A stretch of DNA of 51,452 nucleotides from CAZECE01 sp964510525 (GCA_964510525.1 CAZECE010000043.1:1-51452); one strand, 5' to 3'; positions 40,777-50,141 are shown, counted from the stretch's first letter. Translations and numbers: made by a program. Notes: a model not told the origin generated them from the sequence alone.

Positions 40777-42114
40777 ATGGATACAGAAGCTTATTTTGAT
40801 CGGTTGTGGCCTATATGCCGCAGCATCACAGGCAACGGATTTAGAGAATCCCTGAACATTCTTTCTGAAGTGGTGCCTTTTGAGGTACACGAAGTTCCCT
40901 CAGGTAAGGAGGTGTTTGATTGGGTTGTGCCTGATGAGTGGAATATTACCGAAGCCTATATAGAGGATGAGGAAGGTAATCGGCTTATTGACATGGCGGA
41001 TAATAACTTACATGTTGTCAGTTATTCATTACCTGTTGATGACTGGTTTTCTTTTGAAGCCTTAGAGCCCCGTTTACATGTTCATGCCAGTTTACCCAAT
41101 GCCATTCCGTATCAAACCAGTTATTACAAACCTTATTGGGGATTCTGTTTAAGCCAAGAGCAGAAGTCAGCGTTGTTTTCTGCGGGCAAACGTTACCATG
41201 TGGTGATTCGGTCAACGCTCGAACCGGGCTCTCTGACGTATGGCCTTTGTGTGCTTCCTGCTACGGTTGAAACGTCTGCAGAAATTCTGGTGACGTCTTA
41301 CTTGTGTCATCCGTCTATGGCGAATAATGAGTTGTCTGGACCTTTGACCTTGATGAATGTGTATGATCGTTTGTCTCAGTTGGAAGAGCGCCGATTTAAT
41401 TACCGTTTTTTTATAGGCCCTGAGACGATTGGTACCATCACATTTTTGCATGAATGGGGAAATCACCTAAAAGAGCATTGCGTTGGCGGCATGGTGCTCA
41501 GTTGCTGTGGTTATGGTAAAACCATTCACTACCGACAAACGTGGTCTGATGAACATTTAATGGATCGCTGTGTTCGTAATTATGAAAATCAATTTAATCG
41601 AGCAGCACTTGAAAGTGATAAAGAAAAATGTCATGTGAAGTCATTGCCCTTTACGCCAACGGGATCAGATAATCGTTTTTATGCCTCCCCAGGCTTTAGA
41701 ATTCCGGTCGGTTCTGTGGTACGCAACCTTTATGGTGTGTACCCTGAGTATCATACTTCCTTGGATAATAAGTCTGTGATTGATTTTGACGACCTCCATG
41801 AGTCGGCTGATTTTGTGTGTGAAATATTCAGTGAAATGGAAGCGAATGCAGTTTATAAAACCCTGTTTCCCTTTTGCGAACCTCAATTGGGCAAACGTAA
41901 CTTGTATTACGAACCCTGTACTCAAAAAACGGGCCCAGTAACGTCGTTTAATCACGTTAATGCGCTATTGCATTTGTTGTACTATGGGGATGGGGATTTT
42001 GAATTGGTCGATATTGCTCAGAAGATGGGAATCAGCGTCAAAGATCTTGCCAATTTAGCCAAAACATTGGAGGAGCAAGAAGTTTTAACTAGTACAAAAA
42101 GACTTTACAAGTAA
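40777..42114 (+). CDS. DUF4910 (DUF2172) aminopeptidase-like protein
   Basis: The 445-residue protein matches the DUF4910 family: an M28-like zinc peptidase fold interrupted by a DUF2172 insert (VFDWVVPDEWNITEAYIED near residues 47-65), and a C-terminal winged-helix part (ELVDIAQKMGISVKDLANL). Possible metal ligands are in TSYLCHPSMANNELSG, TGSDNRFYA and YPEYHTSLDN. Such proteins recur in polysaccharide and natural-product clusters, and their substrates are largely unknown. As the last gene of the sulfolactate set, it may cleave or form an amide bond; this is inference. Confidence 0.88.
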   Translation: MDTEAYFDRLWPICRSITGNGFRESLNILSEVVPFEVHEVPSGKEVFDWVVPDEWNITEAYIEDEEGNRLIDMADNNLHVVSYSLPVDDWFSFEALEPRLHVHASLPNAIPYQTSYYKPYWGFCLSQEQKSALFSAGKRYHVVIRSTLEPGSLTYGLCVLPATVETSAEILVTSYLCHPSMANNELSGPLTLMNVYDRLSQLEERRFNYRFFIGPETIGTITFLHEWGNHLKEHCVGGMVLSCCGYGKTIHYRQTWSDEHLMDRCVRNYENQFNRAALESDKEKCHVKSLPFTPTGSDNRFYASPGFRIPVGSVVRNLYGVYPEYHTSLDNKSVIDFDDLHESADFVCEIFSEMEANAVYKTLFPFCEPQLGKRNLYYEPCTQKTGPVTSFNHVNALLHLLYYGDGDFELVDIAQKMGISVKDLANLAKTLEEQEVLTSTKRLYK

Positions 42115-42119
42115 TGTCA

Positions 42120-43100
42120 TTAGAAATGCTCAAGCTCTTTTACACTTAAGAAGTGTGGGTTGTTTCCTGAGTGGTATTCAAACCCTTCTGGTACAGGCTG
42201 ACCTTGTTCTGCTAATTGATTCTTTTTGTAATCACTTGCCCCCGCCACATTAATGGTTGGGGCAATAACGTAATGGTCAGCAAATTCTATTGTGTGATGA
42301 GAAGCGTCTTTTGGGCACATGATTTCGTGAATTTTTTCACCTGGGCGTATGCCAATGACTTTAGCTGGGATATTCGGTGCCATGGCTTTGGCCAGGTCTG
42401 TAATATTGATCGATGGAATTTTTGGAACGAAGATTTCACCGCCTTGCATACGCTGGAAGTTTTTTAATACAAAATCTACCCCTTCGGTCAAGCGAATCCA
42501 AAACCGCGTCATGCGTTCATCTGTAATGGGTAATTCAGTTGCCTCTTCATCCAAGAGTTTTTGAAAGAAGGGTACAACTGAGCCTCTGGAGCCTACGACA
42601 TTGCCATAACGCACTACAGAGAAACGTGTGTCTTGACTGCCAGAGAGATTATTCGCGGCTACAAAGAGTTTGTCAGAAGCCAATTTGGTGGCACCATATA
42701 AATTAATGGGGTTGGCTGCTTTGTCGGTAGACAGTGCAATGACTTTTTTAACTTTGTTTTGAATGCACGCACTGATAACGTTTTGAGCACCCATGATATT
42801 GGTTTTGATACACTCCATTGGGTTGTATTCAGCTGCAGGGACTTGTTTTAAAGCCGCCGCATGGACAACATAGTCGACGCCTTTCAGAGCCATATTCAAT
42901 CGTGGCTCATCTCGAACGTCCCCAATAAAGTAACGCATGCAATGGGCATTAAACATTTGAGACATTTCGAACTGTTTCAATTCGTCTCGAGAATAAACTA
43001 TTAGTTTGTTTGGGCTGTAGTGTTCAAGTAGCTTGGTGATAAAGGCTTTACCAAAGGAACCGGTTCCTCCAGTGATGAGAATGCTTTTATGATCAAACAT
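42120..43100 (-). CDS. pseB: UDP-N-acetylglucosamine 4,6-dehydratase (inverting)
   Basis: The 326-residue SDR performs the first step of pseudaminic acid synthesis, dehydrating UDP-GlcNAc with inversion at C5. It has SILITGGTGSFGKAFITKLL, VHAAALKQVPAAEYNPMECI, the Thr-Asp-Lys in ALSTDKAANPINLYGATK and VRYGNVVGSRGSVVPFF, all diagnostic of PseB. PseC and the later enzymes are not in the window. It follows the Maf gene by 2 bases on the same strand, and converges with the DUF4910 gene across 5 bases. It ties the locus to flagellin glycosylation. Confidence 0.93.
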   Translation of the reverse strand: MFDHKSILITGGTGSFGKAFITKLLEHYSPNKLIVYSRDELKQFEMSQMFNAHCMRYFIGDVRDEPRLNMALKGVDYVVHAAALKQVPAAEYNPMECIKTNIMGAQNVISACIQNKVKKVIALSTDKAANPINLYGATKLASDKLFVAANNLSGSQDTRFSVVRYGNVVGSRGSVVPFFQKLLDEEATELPITDERMTRFWIRLTEGVDFVLKNFQRMQGGEIFVPKIPSINITDLAKAMAPNIPAKVIGIRPGEKIHEIMCPKDASHHTIEFADHYVIAPTINVAGASDYKKNQLAEQGQPVPEGFEYHSGNNPHFLSVKELEHF

Positions 43101-43102
43101 AG

Positions 43103-45190
43103 TTAAACCGTGATTCCACTGTTTTCAATAATATCCAGGGCACAATAATCCCGATGCGCTGTTTTGTATACTTGTTTTTCCAATTCAAGCAAACATTTTA
43201 AGTGGTATTTGAAGAAGGGAATGGCTTCTTTTAAGAAGTCCATGGCATCTTCTGTATTGGCATGATCCAATGTGTAGGAGGTGATTTGGGTTTGAAAATA
43301 ATTCAGAGTGCCAGAACACATGGTGAAAATAATGTCGTTTCTTGCTCTTAGGGCTTCTAATAGAGCACGTTGTTCGCTGAATACATCCAATATGTCCTCA
43401 ACGCTGTTGATCGGGTGTTCTAATAAGTCAATGAATTCGTTCATTAGCATGCGGATTTTTGCTGACTTTTCTTGATAACACTCTTTTGTTCTAGCCGGCC
43501 AATTTTCATCAGGAATTACCCTGTGTTCACTGTCTATCAGTTTTAACTGCTCTTGTTTTTCTGTGTTTGTGGCGTCAATTCTGACTTTATGCGGTTGAAG
43601 TGGGGTGGTATAGGTGATTCTAATGCCATCGCTGCAGTTGTAGCAGGTGACGTCTCGATTTTCTCGCAACGCCTTTTCAACTTCAAATCGGCCGTAGTCA
43701 AAAAGATCGTTACTTAAAATGGTTTCTGAGAAATTACCAGGATATTCCTTGTCGCCTCTGCCTTTGACCAATTTGGCTCGTGGGTTGTCCTTGTTGTAGT
43801 ACTGGCTGCCTTTTGAATGGTGGTATAGCTCGTCTTTAAAACCAAAGTCAACGCCAAAGAGATAAAGCGTGGAAAAACCTAGTGCAATGGAAAATGAAAC
43901 ACCGCCGTTTACCACGGTGGGGTTGCAGTGATTGGCTTTGAGTACGTCTTTGTCTTGCAAGGCTTGCCACATTAAATCTGCGCCAACATCATTGCCTTTC
44001 AAGGCTTGAAGATTGTTTTTAAATCGTTTTTGAACTTTAGGGTGGACTGTATTTAACGTGATTAGAGTAATTTTGTTGAGGTAGTCAGGATCGTTAATGA
44101 TTTCGATCCAGGGGTCAACGTTAAAGGTTCGTTCAATTTCAACGTGAAAATCCGGCACGATACCGTGTTTGTGTAATGAAGATAGCGCAGTTCCACACGA
44201 GAAAATGATGCACTGATCCTTTATTTTTTTTACCGTTTCGATACCTTGGTCAAGGGAAGGGCCATTTCCGATGATGACCGCTGGAACGGTTAAATTTGGG
44301 TTTTCTATAGCCGTTTTGTTTTTGATAAATGGATAACGCTCCTCTGCATTCAACAGGGAGTGGGCAATACCGACGATTTCATCTTCAAAGAAGCCCCAGC
44401 CTTGCATCATACGATTGATTAGTTCATGCATTTTTTTTGTGGCTTCGGTGGCGATCTCACTGCGGTAATGACAATAGTAATAAAGCCTTGAAATATTGAA
44501 GTGCCCTCGGGTCCAGGCAAACTCGGAAAGCGTATTAATAAAAGTACCTGAAGAACTGCCTACAAGAAAAGTGAGTGTGCCATGACCTTGTACTTGTTTT
44601 TCAAATAAGGGGGCTAGGTCAATAACGTGTAAAAAAGCATAGAAAATATCCATGTCGGGTTCGTAGACAAAGACATGACGAAAATTTTCAGTCCGTACAA
44701 TGTCTTCTAAATGATAACCCAGGCCAAGACCCACAACGGCTAAAATGGGAGCTACGCTGGGTATGGTGCTGCCAATTTTAGCGACGTCTCGATTTTGGTA
44801 TCGCATTCTCCAAACGTCATCCATGTGGTGGGCATGAATGAACTGTTCTCTAGCGTGCTCGAGTTTTTTTTGGGCCGCTACTTCTGGCCGATAGACAAAG
44901 GCTTTGGCTTGGGTTTTATAAAGATCAACTTGTTTCATCACCTCTGGTCTGGGGTCAGGTGGATAGACTAAGTTGCCTTCAGTATCTGAAATATTAATGG
45001 CGTTGGCGTCGTCAACGCATAAATGAAATTTTTGTGGTTGGTAGTTTTTAAAGGCGGCATAAAGCTCGGGCATTTTGTCCCTTAACAGCAGCAGATTGCG
45101 GCGGCCGGTTTCATTTAGGATGGCGTTGGCTTCGGCTATGTCGATCTGCTGCTCGATTGCGGTCATTGTAGACTCCGATAAGGTGTTCAA
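43103..45190 (-). CDS. motility-associated factor (Maf) flagellin glycosyltransferase
   Basis: A 695-residue protein of the Maf family, which transfers nonulosonic acids such as pseudaminic acid to Ser or Thr of flagellin before export. The MAF_flag10/DUF115 core starts near residue 285 (LTVPAVIIGNGPSLDQGIET, CIIFSCGTALSSLHKHGIVP, DFHVEIERT) and includes LYLFGVDFGFKDELYHHSKG. The long N-terminal part (AILAVVGLGLGYHLED; FVYEPDMDIF) is the second Rossmann-like domain seen in such enzymes. It lies between fliD and pseB, the classical position. Confidence 0.92.
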   Translation of the reverse strand: MNTLSESTMTAIEQQIDIAEANAILNETGRRNLLLLRDKMPELYAAFKNYQPQKFHLCVDDANAINISDTEGNLVYPPDPRPEVMKQVDLYKTQAKAFVYRPEVAAQKKLEHAREQFIHAHHMDDVWRMRYQNRDVAKIGSTIPSVAPILAVVGLGLGYHLEDIVRTENFRHVFVYEPDMDIFYAFLHVIDLAPLFEKQVQGHGTLTFLVGSSSGTFINTLSEFAWTRGHFNISRLYYYCHYRSEIATEATKKMHELINRMMQGWGFFEDEIVGIAHSLLNAEERYPFIKNKTAIENPNLTVPAVIIGNGPSLDQGIETVKKIKDQCIIFSCGTALSSLHKHGIVPDFHVEIERTFNVDPWIEIINDPDYLNKITLITLNTVHPKVQKRFKNNLQALKGNDVGADLMWQALQDKDVLKANHCNPTVVNGGVSFSIALGFSTLYLFGVDFGFKDELYHHSKGSQYYNKDNPRAKLVKGRGDKEYPGNFSETILSNDLFDYGRFEVEKALRENRDVTCYNCSDGIRITYTTPLQPHKVRIDATNTEKQEQLKLIDSEHRVIPDENWPARTKECYQEKSAKIRMLMNEFIDLLEHPINSVEDILDVFSEQRALLEALRARNDIIFTMCSGTLNYFQTQITSYTLDHANTEDAMDFLKEAIPFFKYHLKCLLELEKQVYKTAHRDYCALDIIENSGITV

Positions 45191-45311
45191 AGGTAGTGTG
45201 ATTAATTAAAGTTAATGTTTAATTAAGCAAATACTAGGCCATGATTATTGGGCTTGTATCTTGGTTGCGATGGTCGAAACGGGCAAAGCTTGTTTTTGTG
45301 GTTGATGAGGA

Positions 45312-45327
45312 CGGCAACATGTTGCCG
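45312..45327. repeat. 16-base perfect palindrome downstream of fliD
   Basis: CGGCAACATGTTGCCG at 45312-45327 is a perfect palindrome in the 158-base gap between fliD and the Maf gene. It lacks a following T-run on either strand, so it is not a standard terminator; a dimeric regulator site is possible. A second smaller inverted repeat, TTAATTAAA/TTTAATTAA, lies at 45202-45226 near the Maf start. Confidence 0.5.
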
Positions 45328-45348
45328 ACCGGTTTAGCTGTAATCTCA

Positions 45349-47769
45349 TTAACCGCCACTTGATTTTGCGCCCGGCAATGAAGCAAGTGCACTGGTTAAA
45401 AAGCTGTTGACGCCGTTAAGTTGGTTAACCAAGGCTTCCATGGCGGTAAACTGCGCAAGAATGCGTGCTTCGAACTTATCCATTCGGAATGTTAGGTTGG
45501 CTTGGTCTTGTGCGACTCTGTCTAAAGAAGATTCCAGGCTTTCTTCTTTGCTATCTAGCAGACCATCGCTGTCTAAATAATTATCGATTAAGGTGGACAG
45601 CTGATCGGCAACACCGCGGCTGAAGGTGACGTTACCTCGATCGCCTGTATTACCTGAAAGCACCCCGACTTTTAATCCTTGGCTGTTACCAGAACTTGAT
45701 ACTAAAAATTGACCGGCACCAATGGCGCTGTCTCCATCAACACCGGTCACGCCAGCCCCGGTTGTTAGGCCTAGATCTGTGTTTAGTGATGTTGCTACAG
45801 CGGTTAACGCAACAGTCGATGTTGAACCAAAAGTATCGGATTCAATTGTGAATCGGTTATTGTTTCCATCGTATTTAACGGTCACGGTTTTGCCGGAACC
45901 GGATAGGGTGGCGTCGGCATTGATTTGGGTTTGAATTTCAGTTGCCAGATCATCGCCAGATGTATAGGTATTGGCGGTTAATGTAATGGTACCCGAGGTA
46001 ATGCCATCGACGCTGATAGCAAAATTATCATTGTTGTTAGCCGCACTGATATCGATTGAGCCACCGCCGCTGAAATTGGGCAGCCGGCTGGAGCCTGTGA
46101 TGATGCCACGGGTAGCATCAAAGCTGCCTGCAACATCCAACCCATCGGTGCCTGCCGATTCACTTAAGCCAATGGCATTAGCGACAGCAGTGTCCACACT
46201 CGTAATTGCTACTTTAGAAGTGCTGCCATAGACCCCTGATTGAATGTCAAGGCGGTTGTTGGTGCTGTCGTATGTTACAGCAACCGAGACGTTATTGGCT
46301 TGAAGGTTGGAATCTTTATTGATTTGCGATTGGACCTCGGCAGCCAGTTCATCGCCGTCAGTATATACTTTTTCGGTGAGCGTGATTGTGCTAGAAAGAA
46401 TGCCATCGACTCGAACCACAAAATTGTCATTATCTTTGGCGGCTTGAATGTCTAAATCATTAATGGTTGTTCCGGTAAAAGTCCCTCGAGTCGCCATTTG
46501 GGATACATACAAACTGTAGGTGCCCGCAACACTGTTGCTGCTGCTGGAGATGTACTGAACCAAAGAATCTGTAGTTGTGGCCGTGGGTGCAAATAAGGCT
46601 CTTACGTCTTCAATGTTATTGTTAATGGCATCGGATAATTCCGAGCTGTCGACGCTCAACAGTCCATCGCTTTGAGCACTGAGGATGCCAAGGTCGGCAA
46701 CGGCTCGAACTTCGCCGGTAAGCCCTGAGACACCCGAAAAAAGAGTATTTCGAATTTGAGAATCGATGGCACGAATGGTGGCATCACCTAACAGCGCACC
46801 GGCCGCTCCGGTAGTGGCATTATACTCGGTAATTTCATTTAAATGCGTTTTGAAGGTATTGTAACTTTCAACGACATCGGTCACCTGCTCCTCGATGGAG
46901 GAGGTGTCTCTGGCAATTGTGATGGTTTGGGTGCTGGTATTGCTGTTTTGAAGGTTTAGCGTCACGCCTGAAATCACTTCGCTGACGCTGTTCGATTCAC
47001 GGGTGATGTTTAACCCATTGACGGTGATAGAAGCGTCTTGTCCGGCTTGGGTTTGTTCGGCATTCGTGGCACTGCCATTAAAAGCCAGTACCGATAAACC
47101 GCTGGTGTCAGTGTCGGTTGTGTCATCATCATCGACTGTGATTTGCATGCTGTTTTTAACACCAGTATTGGCATTCAAGAGCAAGCGGTAGCCGTTTCCA
47201 TCATTCACTATGGAGGCTGAAACATCATAGTCTCCTGCATTGATGTAATCCCGGAGTGAAGACAGTGTATTGTTATTGCTGTCGACTGTGATGACATCAT
47301 TGGCTTGTGAGCTGTTTGCTGTGAAACTTGTATAGACTTCAGGGCCTGGATCAGGACCCGTATAATCAGTCGTGCCGTAAGCAATTGTGATGGTGCCAGT
47401 TCCAATGGTGTCGTTGATGTTGCTAAATGCTGTGGTGGCCAGAGTATGACCTAATGCTGTTTGATCTACTTTTACTGAATAAGTACCGGCTGATGCTAGG
47501 GTACTAGTTGTGGCAGTAAGTACCGATGTATCTGTGCTGGAGGCTGTAAAGGTATCGAAATTTGAAGTGCTTTTGAGTGCGTTGATCTTTGACTGAAGAT
47601 CAGAAAGATTGCTTTTGACAATGCCTAGTTCAGAAATTTTCGTGTTGATTTCTGTTTGTTCGTTTTCAAGCTTGGTTTCTTGAGGGACTTTTTCAGCATC
47701 CACCAAGGCTGTCACAATCGAATCAATGTCGAGGCCTGATCCTATACCGAGTGATTGGATGGTTGGCAT
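45349..47769 (-). CDS. fliD: flagellar filament cap protein FliD (enlarged)
   Basis: FliD forms the cap that folds flagellin at the filament tip. The N-terminus (IQSLGIGSGLDIDSIVTALV; later GTYSVKVDQTALGHTLAT) and C-terminus (QATLT-like coiled segment with ANLTFRMDKFEARILAQFTA) are typical. At 806 residues it is well above the usual 450-500. The extra length includes two tandem copies of about 130 residues (starting near residues 445 and 577), each with a DNF-x6-ITLT core and TYTSGDDLATEIQTQIN-like segment, as in flagellin IN motifs. A possible sigma-28 promoter lies at 47825-47851. Confidence 0.93.
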   Translation of the reverse strand: MPTIQSLGIGSGLDIDSIVTALVDAEKVPQETKLENEQTEINTKISELGIVKSNLSDLQSKINALKSTSNFDTFTASSTDTSVLTATTSTLASAGTYSVKVDQTALGHTLATTAFSNINDTIGTGTITIAYGTTDYTGPDPGPEVYTSFTANSSQANDVITVDSNNNTLSSLRDYINAGDYDVSASIVNDGNGYRLLLNANTGVKNSMQITVDDDDTTDTDTSGLSVLAFNGSATNAEQTQAGQDASITVNGLNITRESNSVSEVISGVTLNLQNSNTSTQTITIARDTSSIEEQVTDVVESYNTFKTHLNEITEYNATTGAAGALLGDATIRAIDSQIRNTLFSGVSGLTGEVRAVADLGILSAQSDGLLSVDSSELSDAINNNIEDVRALFAPTATTTDSLVQYISSSSNSVAGTYSLYVSQMATRGTFTGTTINDLDIQAAKDNDNFVVRVDGILSSTITLTEKVYTDGDELAAEVQSQINKDSNLQANNVSVAVTYDSTNNRLDIQSGVYGSTSKVAITSVDTAVANAIGLSESAGTDGLDVAGSFDATRGIITGSSRLPNFSGGGSIDISAANNNDNFAISVDGITSGTITLTANTYTSGDDLATEIQTQINADATLSGSGKTVTVKYDGNNNRFTIESDTFGSTSTVALTAVATSLNTDLGLTTGAGVTGVDGDSAIGAGQFLVSSSGNSQGLKVGVLSGNTGDRGNVTFSRGVADQLSTLIDNYLDSDGLLDSKEESLESSLDRVAQDQANLTFRMDKFEARILAQFTAMEALVNQLNGVNSFLTSALASLPGAKSSGG

Positions 47770-47824
47770 TTTATTTCTCTGTACCTAATGTCTTTTTTGA
47801 ATTACTAGATAAGTCTAGTTCATG

Positions 47825-47851
47825 TTATCGGTTGCAAATGGAATTAATTAA
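47825..47851 (-). promoter_or_regulatory. possible sigma-28 promoter of fliD
   Basis: On the minus strand ACCGATAA (47825-47832) matches the sigma-28 -10 element GCCGATAA in 7 of 8 bases. Eleven bases upstream is TTAATTAA (47844-47851), a weak match to TAAAGTTT. It lies about 55 bases before the fliD start. The -35 is poor, so confidence is limited. Confidence 0.45.
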
Positions 47852-47906
47852 GCCAATTGGCCAGCTTTTTTTGTAACGTTATTATGCTAATCGCAGGTTT
47901 ACAAAG

Positions 47907-47945
47907 AAAAAACCCCCTTTTGAGTGATCAAAAGAGGGTTTTTGT
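47907..47945 (-). terminator. intrinsic terminator of fliC
   Basis: A 13-pair stem (one G-U) with a short loop: AACCCTCTTTTGA pairs with TCAAAAGGGGGTT on the minus strand, followed by a T-run (TTTT and TCTTTG). It lies 39 bases beyond the fliC stop, as expected for a strongly expressed single-gene flagellin transcript. Confidence 0.88.
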
Positions 47946-47983
47946 GGGAGGTTATTGTTAGCGTGTTATCCCAGTATTGAGAA

Positions 47984-50011
47984 TTAACCCAACAGTGAGA
48001 GAACGTTCTGCTGGCTGGCGTTTGCCTGGGCCAACATCGCAATACCAGCCTGCTGCAGTACCTGAGACTTGGTCAGCTGAGAGGTTTCAGAAGCAAAGTC
48101 CGCGTCTCGAATTCGAGAGTTTGCAGCGGCGAGTGACTGGGTTACGTTCTCGAGGTTAGAGATCGTAGATGCGAGACGGTTTTGAACCGCACCGAGATCC
48201 GCTCGAGAGGTTGAAAGTTTATCTAACGCTTCGTCAATCCGCTCAATCGCGTTGTTCGCATTGCTCACAGTGGTCACGTCCAGACCCAAACCAATCGCAG
48301 TGGTACTACCACCTTGGTCGGTATAGCCCAGCTTAGATAACGCAGTGGCTTTAGCTGACTGGGTTGAAGCTGTACTGGTGACGATCACGTCTTTACCGTC
48401 TTCACCTGTCAGTGTGATTTCACCGAACGTGGTATCTGTGGTTGCGGTAATACCGTATGTGCCGGTTGAATAGAAAATCACGGAAGCCGCTGTTTGAGTG
48501 ACGTTGATGTCAAGACCGTTTTCAGAGGTTAACACCAGTCGACCAGTCTCTTCGTCGGCTGATGCCAAGACACCTTGCACGCCGGCGTCGTTCACAGCCG
48601 CCACGATATCAGTGAGGCTATCACCCGTTGAAAGCGTGATCGATACCTGGTTCACTTCCAAGGTTATAGCATTTGAACCAGCTACGGCGCTTTGCAGAAC
48701 ATTAAGTTGATACTCAATCTCTGTTTTGGCTGTTGCGCTCACACCAGATTCGTCAGAGATAGAGTTAATGGCAAAAGCAATATCCGCGGCGTTAACCGTG
48801 GCTGAAGTACCGTTTTGGACTCTTCCTAAGTCAACACCGTTGATTTGAATACCGTCGGTGCTGGCAATAAAGGTGCCTTGAACTTCACCACCGGTCATGG
48901 TGTCAGAACCGCTCGAAACGTTAAAGCCTAAACGCTGCAAATCTGAAATGGTACCACCGTTATCGGCATCGTAACCAATGTCAATAGGCTCACCATTGGA
49001 GCTGGATAAGCTTAAGAAACCTGCATAAGTACCAGCAGTCAAACCGGCAGCAGACAAATCTGAAGTTGAAGTACTTGAGATGGTGATGGTGTTACCTGTG
49101 TCGTTAGAGAGAACGATACCGCCTTCGTCATTCAATGAAGCGGAAACCCCGGCAACGTCACGGTTGATGTTGTCAACCAGCTCAGTCATGTTACCTGACT
49201 TGGTGACAGTCGCACCGTTAATAACCAGTGAGCCTGCAGTAATACCGGTTACACCGCCACCGCCTTCTACTGCGTTATAGGCCGTAGCTGTCACACCGTG
49301 CTGGAATGTTTTGTCGTTGACTAGATTTTCAACATCTTCGATAGTAGAAGTGGTTGAAGTCACATACGAACCTAAAGAAATACCATTAATACTTAAGTCA
49401 CTGGCGTCAATAGCAGTACCACCGCCAGTATCATTACTGTTAAGTAAGTTGTTGTCGATACGGCCGCCGTTCAAGTCACCCAACGCACTGAAACCGTTTA
49501 AGTTCAGGTCAGTTGTAGTAACGGAAGCCAGGTCAAAAGATACGGTTTGGTTAGCGTCGGCACCAATGTGGAAAGAACGTGAACCAGCTGAACCATCAAG
49601 CAGTTTTACACCGTTAAACTCTGTGGTTTCAGCAATACGGCTTAATTCATCATACAGCTGATCAACCTCAGATTGGATAGAAGCCCGGTCAGCGTCAGAG
49701 TTGGTACCGTTAGCAGACTGTACCGCCAGTTCCCGCATACGCTGGAGAATGTTGGTCATCTCCTGCATCGATCCCTCAGCGGTTTGTGAGAGTGAGATAC
49801 CGTCGTTTGCGTTACGAACCGCTTGGTTCAAACCCCGAACCTGAGTTTCGAAACGAGTCGAAATCGCAAGACCCGCAGCGTCATCTTTTGCAGAGTTAAT
49901 ACGTAAACCAGAAGACAAACGCTCAATCGCCGTTGTTTGCATGTCCTGGGTTTTGTTCAACTGTCGCTGCGCGTTCATCGACAGGATGTTGGTATTAATA
50001 ATTTGTGGCAT
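47984..50011 (-). CDS. fliC: flagellin (large variant)
   Basis: The main filament protein. The N-terminal D0/D1 (MPQIINTNILSMNAQRQLNK; SSGLRINSAKDDAAGLAIST; NILQRMRELAVQSANGTNSD) and C-terminal D1/D0 (LGAVQNRLASTISNLENV; AGIAMLAQANASQQNVLSLL) are intact, including the TLR5-recognised RMRELAVQSA region. At 675 residues it is larger than the 280-500 common in gammaproteobacteria; the middle (about 180-560) is Ser/Thr-rich, with several IN-type repeats. This exposed Ser/Thr surface is a likely target for the Maf transferase. An AGGAG ribosome site precedes the ATG. Confidence 0.95.
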   Translation of the reverse strand: MPQIINTNILSMNAQRQLNKTQDMQTTAIERLSSGLRINSAKDDAAGLAISTRFETQVRGLNQAVRNANDGISLSQTAEGSMQEMTNILQRMRELAVQSANGTNSDADRASIQSEVDQLYDELSRIAETTEFNGVKLLDGSAGSRSFHIGADANQTVSFDLASVTTTDLNLNGFSALGDLNGGRIDNNLLNSNDTGGGTAIDASDLSINGISLGSYVTSTTSTIEDVENLVNDKTFQHGVTATAYNAVEGGGGVTGITAGSLVINGATVTKSGNMTELVDNINRDVAGVSASLNDEGGIVLSNDTGNTITISSTSTSDLSAAGLTAGTYAGFLSLSSSNGEPIDIGYDADNGGTISDLQRLGFNVSSGSDTMTGGEVQGTFIASTDGIQINGVDLGRVQNGTSATVNAADIAFAINSISDESGVSATAKTEIEYQLNVLQSAVAGSNAITLEVNQVSITLSTGDSLTDIVAAVNDAGVQGVLASADEETGRLVLTSENGLDINVTQTAASVIFYSTGTYGITATTDTTFGEITLTGEDGKDVIVTSTASTQSAKATALSKLGYTDQGGSTTAIGLGLDVTTVSNANNAIERIDEALDKLSTSRADLGAVQNRLASTISNLENVTQSLAAANSRIRDADFASETSQLTKSQVLQQAGIAMLAQANASQQNVLSLLG

Positions 50012-50141
50012 GACGCTCTCCTAAAAGTACTACTAAGTTACCCAATCCGGGTTCTGGTTAGTTTTAATATCACGTTGTTTCTGTGCCTGTTTCCATGGCA
50101 CTCGTTTAAACATTGTGAAATCGCTCAAACTTGTAATGTGG

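Noticed and set aside
49311..49661. 116-residue plus-strand open frame within fliC
   Set aside because: Flagellin's repetitive Thr/Ser/Ala codons often leave the opposite strand open; the translation has no natural protein character.
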